Positions 8,932-15,744 of a DNA stretch of 16,119 bases are shown piece by piece. The first letter of the stretch is position 1. Every line of letters begins with the position of its first letter. Source of the DNA: CADEEN01 sp963740395. Lineage in GTDB: Bacteria; Pseudomonadota; Gammaproteobacteria; Burkholderiales; Burkholderiaceae_C. The notes under the pieces are model-generated. The model was not told the origin of the DNA, ran no database searches, and saw only the letters and a program-made list of their open reading frames with translations. The stretch spans positions 1-16,119 of the forward strand of contig CAVUEP010000088.1 in assembly GCA_963740395.1 (NCBI GenBank), written 5' to 3'. The translations under genes and the position numbers were made by a program.

Positions 8932-10323
8932 ATGCCGAAGACTTTGATTTCTGCTCTGTGGCTTGCCACGTTGCCAGCCTGGTCGCTTGCGGCCGATCGC
9001 GCGATCCCGCTGTCGCCGGTGGTGTCGATGTCCTGGGGCTACCTCACCCCGGGCCCGACCGTGAACCCGCACCGCAATCCTGCCGTGGGCTTCTGGCAGC
9101 GCTCCTCGGGCGCCAAGCCTGGCGTGGGCGCCGTCTTCGTCGCGACGATGGAATACCAGTTGCCCGAGACTGCACCCTCGCATGTGCGTTCGGCCACGTT
9201 CCAGTTCAGCGGCAAGCAGTCGCAGTGCAGCGGCGCCGAGCCGGTCGTGGTCGACGTCTATGCCTACCCGGCCAACGGCAAGGGCGAGGTCGCCGACGCC
9301 AGCGCCGGCACGCGTGTGGCGCAGTTGCGCGCCGATTGCGCCACCAACCCGGCCTTCAACCAGCCGATCGACGTGACTGCGATCGTGCGTCAGCTGTCGG
9401 TGCCCGCGGGCATCCGCCATGTCGGCTTCAACATGCGCAAGGCCAACAACCGCCAGGGGCCCGGCCTGTTCGGCCTCAGCGCGGGCAAGCTGACGGTGGT
9501 GTTGACCGACCGGGAACTGGCGCAAGGCCCGACTCCCGCGGCCCCGCTGACGCCCGGCGCAGCGCCCGCGCAGGCCGTGCTGAGCGAGAACTTCGAGGCG
9601 CCGGCCAGCGGCAACTACACCGTGGTGCGCGCGGGCCAGTCGTTCGCGACGCGGACCCGCACCTGGACCGTCGAGGCCGGTAGCGTCGATATCGTCAACG
9701 CCCAGGTGCGCAGAGAAGCCGCCGCCTTCGACGGCACCCAGGCGATCGACCTCGCCGGCTCGCCGGGCGCCGGCGTGTTGTCGACCCGTTTCGCGACGAC
9801 GCCGGGTCAGGACTACCTGCTGACTTTCCACTACGCGCGCAACAACGGCATCGGTGCGGTCCCGGCGCGGGCCCGTGTCGAGGTCGTGGGCATGGGCGTG
9901 CTGTTGCAGGGCGAGGTGCAACACGAAGCGCCACACCTGGCGTTCAATGCCTACCAACAGTTTCGCGGCGCATTCCGCGCGGACGGCACCAGCGCGACCC
10001 TGCGCTTCACCTCGTTGAACGGGGGCAATGCCGGCGTGATGCTGGACGCCGTCTCGATTGCGGGCGTGCCGGTGTCCGCAGCGACGCTCCCGCCGGTCGG
10101 CGACCCGATGGCAGGCACCCTGCCGCAAGAAGCGCCCGCGCCACAGGCCGGAGCCGGCCCCAACGGCCTGATCAAGGCGCTGGGCACGCTGGCGCGCGGC
10201 GGCGGCACCAAGGCCGCACGCGAGCAGGCCAAGGTCGAGGCGCTCGAGGGCATCGCCAACCTGCCGGCGACCGCGGCCGGACCCGCGGCAGTTCCTGCCA
10301 CGCCGAACCAGCCGACGCAATGA
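8932..10323 (+). CDS. Exported protein with choice-of-anchor-C/DUF642-like domain
   Basis: The 463-residue secreted protein heads the operon. ATG 8932 is chosen over the upstream in-frame ATG 8899 because AGGAGG (8922-8927) precedes it and translation then begins directly with a signal peptide (MPKTLISALWLATLPAWSLA, cleavage near residue 20). Residues about 21-195 look like a beta-sandwich of the DNRLRE/carbohydrate-binding kind (ATFQFSG, IDVTAIVRQLSV). Residues about 217-382 resemble choice-of-anchor C or DUF642 domains: ENFEAPASGNY, WTVEAGSVDIV, FDGTQAIDLAGSPG, LSTRFATTPGQDY and a final LDAVSIAG. The last 70 residues are Ala/Pro/Gly-rich and probably disordered. No C-terminal sorting motif or transmembrane anchor is visible. 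Such domains occur in extracellular and wall-binding proteins; the ligand is unknown. It lies 79 bp after the regulator and behind the candidate operator. Confidence 0.8.
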   Translation: MPKTLISALWLATLPAWSLAADRAIPLSPVVSMSWGYLTPGPTVNPHRNPAVGFWQRSSGAKPGVGAVFVATMEYQLPETAPSHVRSATFQFSGKQSQCSGAEPVVVDVYAYPANGKGEVADASAGTRVAQLRADCATNPAFNQPIDVTAIVRQLSVPAGIRHVGFNMRKANNRQGPGLFGLSAGKLTVVLTDRELAQGPTPAAPLTPGAAPAQAVLSENFEAPASGNYTVVRAGQSFATRTRTWTVEAGSVDIVNAQVRREAAAFDGTQAIDLAGSPGAGVLSTRFATTPGQDYLLTFHYARNNGIGAVPARARVEVVGMGVLLQGEVQHEAPHLAFNAYQQFRGAFRADGTSATLRFTSLNGGNAGVMLDAVSIAGVPVSAATLPPVGDPMAGTLPQEAPAPQAGAGPNGLIKALGTLARGGGTKAAREQAKVEALEGIANLPATAAGPAAVPATPNQPTQ

Positions 10324-10340
10324 CCTCGTGGAGCCACGCC

Positions 10341-10685
10341 ATGACGCGCACACGCCTGCCCTTGCCATCGTCTGCCGCCAGTGCGCTGTGGTCGATCGCC
10401 ACCGTGACGCTGACCTTGGCTGCAATGACGGCCCAGGCCCAGACCACCCCGCCGCTGCGCAAGTACGTGGGCTCGCCCGATTACCCGGCACTGTTGAAGG
10501 AACCGGCGGTCAAGGCCAAGCTGCAGGCGGCCATGCTTTCGAAGAAGCGCATCACGGTGTTCGCCAAGGACAAACGCTACGACAGTCTGATGATCTACAT
10601 CAAGGACTGGATCACGCAGGTCAACTCGGGCCATCGCGATCGCTTCGCGCAGCCCAAGAACGTGCAGTTCGGCAGTCCCAGCTGA
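10341..10685 (+). CDS. Small exported protein of unknown function
   Basis: The product has 114 residues with a long signal peptide ending at about AQA33. The mature part is basic and soluble (KYVGSPDYPALLKEPAVKAK, then KRITVFAKDKRYDSLMIYI) and has no cysteines. I do not recognise a family. ATG 10341 is preferred because GTGGAG at 10328-10333 precedes it by a good distance. An in-frame ATG at 10320 overlaps the previous stop (ATGA) and would add seven residues; reinitiation there is possible. The 17-bp gap to the gene before it supports co-transcription. Confidence 0.7.
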   Translation: MTRTRLPLPSSAASALWSIATVTLTLAAMTAQAQTTPPLRKYVGSPDYPALLKEPAVKAKLQAAMLSKKRITVFAKDKRYDSLMIYIKDWITQVNSGHRDRFAQPKNVQFGSPS

Positions 10686-10729
10686 TGCCGCACGACGCAA
10701 CTGCCCACAACCACCGACCAGGAGCCTTC

Positions 10730-10999
10730 ATGAAATCGCTTTTCTTCTTCGACGCCATGGTGACGCCCAAGATCATCACCTTCATCTACTGGCTGCTGCT
10801 GTTCGTGGCGCTGGTCGGCGGCATTGGCTCGATGTTCACTTTCGGGCGGCTGTCGTTCAGCGGCTTCGCCACCGGCTTGGCCATCGTGGTCGGCGGCGCG
10901 CTCGGCGCGCGCATCTGGTGCGAGTTGCTGATGGTGCTGTTCAAGATCAACGAACACACCCAGAAGCTGGCCGAGCGGCCGGGCGGGGTGCAGCCATGA
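10730..10999 (+). CDS. DUF4282-type small inner-membrane protein
   Basis: The 89-residue protein begins with FFFDAMVTPKIITFIYWL, the hallmark of DUF4282 proteins, and has two transmembrane segments at about 14-37 and 46-70. The second is followed by GARIWCELLMVLFKINEH, also typical, and a short charged tail. The function of this family is not established to my knowledge. AGGAG at 10720-10724 gives a strong ribosome site. The stop overlaps the start of the next gene (ATGA at 10996-10999), so translation of the two is probably coupled. It could be the membrane partner of the adjacent lipoprotein, which is an inference from the overlap only. Confidence 0.85.
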   Translation: MKSLFFFDAMVTPKIITFIYWLLLFVALVGGIGSMFTFGRLSFSGFATGLAIVVGGALGARIWCELLMVLFKINEHTQKLAERPGGVQP

Positions 11000-11352
11000 A
11001 CGCGCGTCGCACGGCGTTGCGGCGCGGGTTCGCGGCCCTCGTCTGTGCCGGCCTGCTGGCGGCCTGCGACAGCGGCCCGGGTGAGTCCGAGTTCGTCGCG
11101 GCCTGTCTGAAGGAAGGCCAGCGCGGCATCAACAACGCCATGGGCATCGACCGCGACAAGTTCTGCAAGTGCGGCGCCAAGGCGGCCCTGGCCAGCGTGT
11201 CCGACAACGGCCGCCGGTTGTTGGTCTGGGAGATGGAGGGCGGCAAGCGACAGGAAATCGCGGCCCTGCAGTCGAAGATGAGCGACGAGGAAAAGATGCA
11301 GGTCGTGAAGGCCAGCTTCGAGGTCATGGGCAAGTGCATCGGCGGCGGCTGA
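10996..11352 (+). CDS. Cys-rich lipoprotein, paralogue 1
   Basis: The 118-residue precursor has a lipobox GLLAAC with lipidated Cys24 followed by Asp at +2, which in enterobacteria signals retention in the inner membrane. The short mature domain carries SEFVAACLKEG, DKFCKCGAK and a final GKCIG, giving four cysteines besides the lipidated one, probably two disulfides. The product of 12866-13237 has the same pattern in the same order. The ATG is fused to the stop of the DUF4282 gene. Small CxC-containing periplasmic domains of this type are common in Proteobacteria, but I know no function for this one. The start is well supported because it yields a perfect lipoprotein signal. Confidence 0.8.
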   Translation: MNARRTALRRGFAALVCAGLLAACDSGPGESEFVAACLKEGQRGINNAMGIDRDKFCKCGAKAALASVSDNGRRLLVWEMEGGKRQEIAALQSKMSDEEKMQVVKASFEVMGKCIGGG

Positions 11353-11397
11353 GGCGTGGCCCGTCGATCTGCTTCAAACCAACCCATGGAGGCGACG

Positions 11398-11784
11398 ATG
11401 AGACAAGCTGAACAGCTATGCGCTGCGCTGCTGGTGACGGTCATGCTGTGGCCCGCGGCGGCGTCGGCAGCGAGGATCTATCCGCACAACGTCACCAACC
11501 TGGTCGCCAGCCCGCGTGTATGCACGCCTGGGGCCCGCGGCATCTATTCGTACGACGCGAGCTGGACGCCGGCCACCTGGAACGGCCAGATCTGGCAGCG
11601 CTACAACGTGGTGGCGCACAACTGCGTGGCCGGCCCGGTGAGCTGCACGCCCACGCAATGCACGGTGCAAGCGACGGGCTGCAGGACCGGCGCGCCGGGG
11701 GCGTGGATTTCCGTGCAGGCCGACGTCGGCCAGGCGATCTCGGGCGTGAGGGCGAACGCCGTCCCTCCGTCACGCTGCCTGTGA
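11398..11784 (+). CDS. Small Cys-rich secreted protein, related to the product of 14127-14588
   Basis: The 128-residue precursor starts at ATG 11398, five bases after GGAGG (11388-11392). The upstream in-frame ATG 11386 overlaps that ribosome site and is rejected. A signal peptide runs to about ASA24. The mature 104 residues contain YSYDASWTPATW, NCVAGPVSCTPTQCTVQ, GAWISVQADVGQAIS and a terminal SRCL, and look like an all-beta, disulfide-bonded domain. The product of 14127-14588 shows the same skeleton: W.Y.A.W, a Cys cluster, GAYVAVQ and a terminal Cys near the end. I do not recognise a named family; the role is probably periplasmic or extracellular binding. Confidence 0.72.
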   Translation: MRQAEQLCAALLVTVMLWPAAASAARIYPHNVTNLVASPRVCTPGARGIYSYDASWTPATWNGQIWQRYNVVAHNCVAGPVSCTPTQCTVQATGCRTGAPGAWISVQADVGQAISGVRANAVPPSRCL

Positions 11785-11815
11785 GGCGGCAGCGCACACG
11801 AAACAAATCTCGGCG

Positions 11816-11842
11816 TCCGATTCAAGTGCGGCGCCAATCGGA
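11816..11842 (+). repeat. Inverted repeat overlapping a ribosome binding site
   Basis: TCCGATT at 11816-11822 pairs with AATCGGA at 11836-11842 around a 13-nt loop. The 3' arm runs into the GGAAGGG ribosome site (11840-11846) of the lipoprotein gene at 11854, in the largest gap inside the operon (69 bp). It could modulate translation; chance is not excluded. Confidence 0.3.
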
Positions 11843-11853
11843 AGGGTGAATCC

Positions 11854-12822
11854 ATGCGAGTCACGCACCTTGCTATTGCATTCCTGACGGTCGGGTTGAT
11901 CGGCTGTGACCAGCCGAGCGAGCCCCCCTCCAAGGCCGCGGCAGCGAAGTCGAAACCGGCGGGCCAGGGCGCTGCGACGGCCGAGCAGGTGGCCAAGGAG
12001 GCCCGCGCCGATGTGCGCTGCCCGGCGAAGCAAAAGTCGGCCCCGCGCGCTGCCGGCGCACCGGTCGACGACGTGATCGGCGTTCGCCCGGGCATGAGCT
12101 ACGACGAGGCGGCCAACGCCGTGCTCTGCACCCACGACCTGCTGGTGATGCAAACCGATCGTGGCCGCGGTTTCAACATCAAGACCTACGGCCAGCCACT
12201 GCGCCACGGCTTCGGCGCCCGCTTCGCCGAGCCGCGCGTCGAGTGGACTGCCAAGCGCGCCAAGATCGAAAGCATGGACGACATCGTTGCGCGCAGTGGC
12301 AACGCCGCCCGCGACGACATGAAGCCGGGGCAGTCCAAGTGGTATGTCGGCACGATGGGCCTGCCCGGCCAGGAACTCGTCATCAATGTGGCGCGCGAGG
12401 AATGGTTCGAAGCTGGCGCCAACCCGACGATCGCCAGCATCGAGCAGGCGCTGCTGAAGAAGTACGGCCCGCCCTCCAAGCAGCAGAACAACAACGGCCA
12501 GCGCTACATCAGCTGGTCCTACGACCTGACTGGCAGCCTGGTCACGCCAGGCGCGCCGCTGTTCAACCGCTGCAGCGGCAACGCCAGTCCGAATGGCGGC
12601 GTCAGCCTGTCACCCGACTGCGGCACCGTGGTCACGGCGATCGTCGCGCCGCTGCGCGACAACCCCGACTTGGCGCTGTCGATGCAAGTCGGCGTGGTCG
12701 ATCAGGCCGGCGGCTACCAGCTCGTCACCACGACCGAGCAGGCGCTGGCGCAGGCCGACCAGCAGCGCCGTGCCAAGGAGACCGCAAATGCAACCAAGAA
12801 CACGGCAGCGCCAAAGTTGTAA
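11854..12822 (+). CDS. Large lipoprotein of unknown function
   Basis: The 322-residue precursor has lipobox GLIGC with Cys18 and Asp at +2. A flexible Ala/Lys/Pro linker (about 20-60) leads to a globular domain that opens with DDVIGVRPGMSYDEAANAVL, a motif seen at the start of a repeat-like domain in various exported proteobacterial proteins. Further features are LLKKYGPPSKQ, ISWSYDLTG and FNRCSGN...PDCGT. Cysteines at 56, 90 and two near 240-255 could form two disulfides. The C-terminal 35 residues are a charged helix. GGAAGGG at 11840-11846 serves as ribosome site. I do not recognise a specific function; the domain may bind a partner in the periplasm. Asp at +2, shared with the other two lipoproteins here, suggests the periplasmic face of the inner membrane. 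Confidence 0.75.
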   Translation: MRVTHLAIAFLTVGLIGCDQPSEPPSKAAAAKSKPAGQGAATAEQVAKEARADVRCPAKQKSAPRAAGAPVDDVIGVRPGMSYDEAANAVLCTHDLLVMQTDRGRGFNIKTYGQPLRHGFGARFAEPRVEWTAKRAKIESMDDIVARSGNAARDDMKPGQSKWYVGTMGLPGQELVINVAREEWFEAGANPTIASIEQALLKKYGPPSKQQNNNGQRYISWSYDLTGSLVTPGAPLFNRCSGNASPNGGVSLSPDCGTVVTAIVAPLRDNPDLALSMQVGVVDQAGGYQLVTTTEQALAQADQQRRAKETANATKNTAAPKL

Positions 12823-12865
12823 ACAGGAGCTGTGTGGCCGCGCCGAGACTGTAGGGAGAGACGCC

Positions 12866-13237
12866 ATGTTCCTTGCCAAGCGACACGTTCTGCGCAGCGG
12901 TGCTGCCGTCGTCATGCTCGTGGCGCTCACAGCCGGCTGCGACAGCGGACCCAGCGACTCCGAGTTCATCACCGCCTGCCTCGCCGAAGGCGAGCGGGGG
13001 GCGAACAAGATGATGCGGCGGGAAATGGGCGTCAAGGCAGAGGACTTCTGCAATTGCGGTGCCAAGGAAGCCCGATCCGTCTTCACGCCGCAGGCCCGGC
13101 AGGCGATGGTTCTCGGAATGCAGGGCAAGAAGGCGGAAGCGCACGCGATCGGAGAAAAGATGAGCCCGCAGGAGCAGGACGCCTTCATGAAGGGCACGAT
13201 GACGCTCTTCAATGCGTGCGTCGGGAAGCCCCGCTAG
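12866..13237 (+). CDS. Cys-rich lipoprotein, paralogue 2
   Basis: The 123-residue precursor has lipobox ALTAGC (Cys25, Asp at +2). Its mature part follows the product of 10996-11352: CDSGP..SEF..ACL.EG.RG, then a FC.CGAK motif, KMS..E and a final ACVG. The cysteine spacing is preserved, so the two genes are duplicates that have diverged considerably while keeping the cysteines and the DSGP start. The start at 12866 is supported by GGGAGAG at 12854-12860. Six codons behind a second ribosome-like AGGAG (12825-12829) form a GTG-initiated mini-frame that I do not regard as a gene. The function is unknown; it is presumably anchored in the inner membrane facing the periplasm. Confidence 0.8.
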   Translation: MFLAKRHVLRSGAAVVMLVALTAGCDSGPSDSEFITACLAEGERGANKMMRREMGVKAEDFCNCGAKEARSVFTPQARQAMVLGMQGKKAEAHAIGEKMSPQEQDAFMKGTMTLFNACVGKPR

Positions 13238-13254
13238 AAGCGACAGGAGCACTC

Positions 13255-14103
13255 ATGAACCGTTTGATTCAGAGCGCAGTGCTGATCGTCGCCGTTGCCG
13301 GCGCATCGGCCTGGGCACAGAGCAAGAGCGAAATACAGCGCATGCAGTCCTGGCTCGGCGTGCTGGCACCGGACTGTTCGAACTACATGCTGCCTCAGCT
13401 CAAACACCTTGGCGATTCGCTGGTCGTGCAGGACGGCGGCAAGGCGGTGCTGACCGGTCGCCACGTGAAGCCCGTGCCCAAATACTTCGGCGCGACACCG
13501 CCACCGGAATTCGAAACCGCATTCACGAGCGAGGTCGCGGGCGGTGAAGCCCTGGTGTTCGTGTACTACCGCAACGCGTCGGGTCTGTTCGCCGCGGTCG
13601 AGGGCGGACCGAAGGTGATGGCCGCGCTGCCGGCAGCATTCAAGGGCAAGCGCTCCCGGCATTGCGACCCGAACCGCAACGTCGCACCGGGGGCAGCAGC
13701 CGGCCCGAGCGCGCAGGCAAGAGCCGACCCGGACAAGTTCAACGGCTACGCGCTGACTGAGCTGAGCGCGTCGGGGCTTCTCTATAACGCGAAGGCAAAG
13801 GAGGTCTACTACAAGGCACTCGGCCCGCTCGTCAAGGAGTCGTGGCTCGCCAAGCTCGACGGCCCGAGTTCGGAGGGTCAGGCAATGAAGGTGGCTGACT
13901 CCGACTACGTGATGCTCTACACCTGCAAGAACCACGACTGCTACGACAACAACGTCGTCCTGCTGTGGTCAGGCATGCAGAAAGTTGTGTACGGCAAGGT
14001 TTATCAGAAGGGCAAGTCGACCTTGATCGGCAACCCACCGCCAGCAGTCGCAGCGGAACTCGAAAAGCTGTGGAAGAAGCAGTTTCGCTCGCAGCCGAAG
14101 TAG
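13255..14103 (+). CDS. Exported protein with C-terminal Ivy-like lysozyme-inhibitor domain
   Basis: The 282-residue precursor has a signal peptide cleaved after about AWA21. The C-terminal domain (about 160-282) matches Ivy, the periplasmic inhibitor of C-type lysozyme. ALGPLVKESWLAKLDG and YVMLYTCKNHDC (Cys224 to Cys229) align with the Ivy segments ending in CKPHDC, where the loop His plugs the lysozyme active site. Here the His (227), Asp and both Cys are kept and Pro is replaced by Asn. VVLLWS and the Pro-rich GNPPPAVAAELEKLWKK follow. The N-terminal part (about 22-150, with DCSNYM and YFGATPPPEFE) is a separate domain I cannot name. CAGGAG at 13244-13249 is a strong ribosome site. Role by homology: protection of peptidoglycan from lysozyme or related lytic enzymes. 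Inhibitory activity of this divergent form is not certain. Confidence 0.78.
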   Translation: MNRLIQSAVLIVAVAGASAWAQSKSEIQRMQSWLGVLAPDCSNYMLPQLKHLGDSLVVQDGGKAVLTGRHVKPVPKYFGATPPPEFETAFTSEVAGGEALVFVYYRNASGLFAAVEGGPKVMAALPAAFKGKRSRHCDPNRNVAPGAAAGPSAQARADPDKFNGYALTELSASGLLYNAKAKEVYYKALGPLVKESWLAKLDGPSSEGQAMKVADSDYVMLYTCKNHDCYDNNVVLLWSGMQKVVYGKVYQKGKSTLIGNPPPAVAAELEKLWKKQFRSQPK

Positions 14104-14126
14104 CCAGATTGGACAGGAAAACTGAC

Positions 14127-14588
14127 ATGAGAAAGATGTTGGTGGTCGCGAGTTTCGTGGCTGTTGCCGTTTCGAGCCCAGCCCATGCGCTACAGCACCA
14201 AATCACACCGCTGCAGCCCACTGACCTGACATGCTCGAACCTCAAGGGGACATGGCAGTACAACGCGAACTGGGAGCCCTTGTTCGATGCGACGAAGCCT
14301 CCGGATCCGGTGACGAGAAAACGTCCATTTCTCCTCGATTCCAAGGGCAAGCCCTGGCCGACCTACCAAGTGACACTCAAGCTTGCGCCAGGCTCAGCGA
14401 AGGGCTCAGGGCCGTGCACGGTTCCCAACGGCGGCATGTTCAACTGCGGCGGTGCCACTAGATGCAGCATCCTCGTGACCTGTCCTGTCACGGCAAGTGG
14501 CGCTTACGTGGCCGTCCAGGGAGCCGGCAACGTTGTCAGCTCTGCGGTGCGCACCGTGGCTGCACGCAAGCCTGCGAATTGCAACTGA
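14127..14588 (+). CDS. Small Cys-rich secreted protein, related to the product of 11398-11784
   Basis: The 153-residue precursor has a signal peptide to about AHA21. The mature protein has the layout of the 11398-11784 product: an early Cys (DLTCSNLKG), WQYNANWEPLF, then PTYQVTLK, a central Cys cluster (GPCTV, FNCGGATRCSILVTC), GAYVAVQGAGNVVSSAVR and a final ANCN. An insert of about 20 residues after the Trp motif is unique to this copy. AGGA at 14115-14118 is a modest ribosome site. Codon use here and in the preceding gene looks a little less GC-rich than elsewhere, which may point to a different origin for this end of the operon. No function is recognised. It directly follows the Ivy-like gene (23-bp gap). 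Confidence 0.73.
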   Translation: MRKMLVVASFVAVAVSSPAHALQHQITPLQPTDLTCSNLKGTWQYNANWEPLFDATKPPDPVTRKRPFLLDSKGKPWPTYQVTLKLAPGSAKGSGPCTVPNGGMFNCGGATRCSILVTCPVTASGAYVAVQGAGNVVSSAVRTVAARKPANCN

Positions 14589-14637
14589 AGCTCCAAATGA
14601 GCCCTAACGTTTCCACAGCTGACAAAGGGAACACCCG

Positions 14638-15621
14638 ATGATGCGGGCCACGATTTTCGGCCTGTGCCTGTACGGGAGTTGGCCCGTGGCCATCGTGACG
14701 GCGCTGCTGCTGATCGCGGCCGCACCGGCTGCGGCGCAGTGGGTGGACCCAACGACTTGCGCGACAGGTACAGCCGCGTGCGACTCTGCCCAGAGGAAAC
14801 AACGTGACGACGACGCGAGCTACGCCGAGAGTGCGAAGCACAGAGCGCAGGTGGAGCAAGCCGAGCACGACCGGCAACGGCGCGCTCTGCTCAAGACTGC
14901 GCCGCTTCCGGCCGAGCGCAACGCGCTGCTGGGCAGCTGGCGCCTCGACGCCGGCCAGCGATCCGCCGTGGGCGGGCCAGGCCAGGGGTCCGGTCGCGAT
15001 GCGGTCGTCCGCGAGTTGTTCGGTGCGCTCTCGATCGATCGTCTCAAAGACCTCGGGTGCGGGGCGGTATTTGGCGGAGGCGTCAGCTTTACGCCGTCAA
15101 CCTATACGCGCAGTGGGACCGGCGGCGTCGTGGGCGGCCCCATCGCGTACCGAGCCGGACAACGCGGCGCCAAGGCAGTCACTGTTGCCATACCCAACGA
15201 CGGTCAGGCCAGGATGATGGACTTCGAGATCGCGAGCGCCAGTCGCATCGTGTACGACGGCGGCTGCGTACTGGTGCGGGTCGACGCACCCGTATCCAAG
15301 GTCGCGGCCAACGCGACGACTGCACCAGGCAACACGCGCACGGTGGCCGCAAGCACATCGGCCGCGACGGTCGCCGCCTCGGGCAATGCCGACGCTGTGG
15401 TCGACGGTGCCGCCTTTCGCTGCACCGACGGCAGCCTGCTGCACGTGAGCATGTGCCAGGGCGGCGCGGCACAGGCCACCTGCAAACTCACCGAGTTGCA
15501 TCGGCCCGGCGTGCAGATGGGCAAGCCAGTGCCGCGCGCGGACATCGCGGCGCGCGTGAAGTCATGCGAGGCGGGCGGCATCCGCTACGGCGCGGACGAC
15601 AAGCCGGTCTTCGTGCGCTAG
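14638..15621 (+). CDS. Exported protein of unknown function, last gene of the operon
   Basis: The 327-residue precursor has a signal peptide with an extended N-region, cleaved near AAA33. ATG 14638 follows AAAGGGA (14624-14630); the next codon is also ATG. A charged helical stretch (about 48-88) precedes a globular domain starting NALLGSWRLD and continuing to about 220 (LGCGAVFGGGVSFTPS, YDGGCVLVRV), lipocalin-like in feel but not assigned. After a 35-residue Ala/Thr/Ser linker comes a C-terminal module of about 75 residues rich in Cys (FRCTDGSLLHVSMCQ, TCKL, SCEAGG). I recognise none of the parts by name. It is 49 bp after the previous gene and the last before the aldolase, so it probably closes the exported-protein operon. 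Confidence 0.72.
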   Translation: MMRATIFGLCLYGSWPVAIVTALLLIAAAPAAAQWVDPTTCATGTAACDSAQRKQRDDDASYAESAKHRAQVEQAEHDRQRRALLKTAPLPAERNALLGSWRLDAGQRSAVGGPGQGSGRDAVVRELFGALSIDRLKDLGCGAVFGGGVSFTPSTYTRSGTGGVVGGPIAYRAGQRGAKAVTVAIPNDGQARMMDFEIASASRIVYDGGCVLVRVDAPVSKVAANATTAPGNTRTVAASTSAATVAASGNADAVVDGAAFRCTDGSLLHVSMCQGGAAQATCKLTELHRPGVQMGKPVPRADIAARVKSCEAGGIRYGADDKPVFVR

Positions 15622-15682
15622 GTCCAAGCCGAGCGCGCCTGGCGCCCGCCTTGCGCGAATCGGCGGCAGCCGGGTCAAGTCC

Positions 15683-15688
15683 TAGAAT
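15683..15688 (+). promoter_or_regulatory. Possible -10 element of the aldolase promoter
   Basis: TAGAAT differs from TATAAT at one position and lies 57 bp before the fba ATG. No convincing -35 is seen at the right distance. The 123-bp gap 15622-15744 shows no strong terminator for the preceding operon. Confidence 0.4.
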
Positions 15689-15699
15689 CGGGCGAGTCT

Positions 15700-15718
15700 C
15701 GCGGCGATGACCGCCGCG
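15700..15718 (+). promoter_or_regulatory. GC-rich hairpin in the fba leader
   Basis: CGCGGCG at 15700-15706 and CGCCGCG at 15712-15718 form a perfect 7-bp stem around ATGAC. It lies just after the expected transcription start of fba and 13 bp before its ribosome site. The function is unknown, and such stems arise easily in DNA of this composition. Confidence 0.3.
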
Positions 15719-15744
15719 GCGTCAACCTCGCAAGGACTGTCACC

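Noticed and set aside
12825..12854. GTG mini-frame of six codons at 12834 behind an AGGAG
   Set aside because: Too short, and no known role. The next gene has its own ribosome site at 12854-12860.
15622..15682. Terminator after the exported-protein operon
   Set aside because: I saw only weak GC repeats and no T run, so no termination signal can be supported. Read-through into fba is possible.
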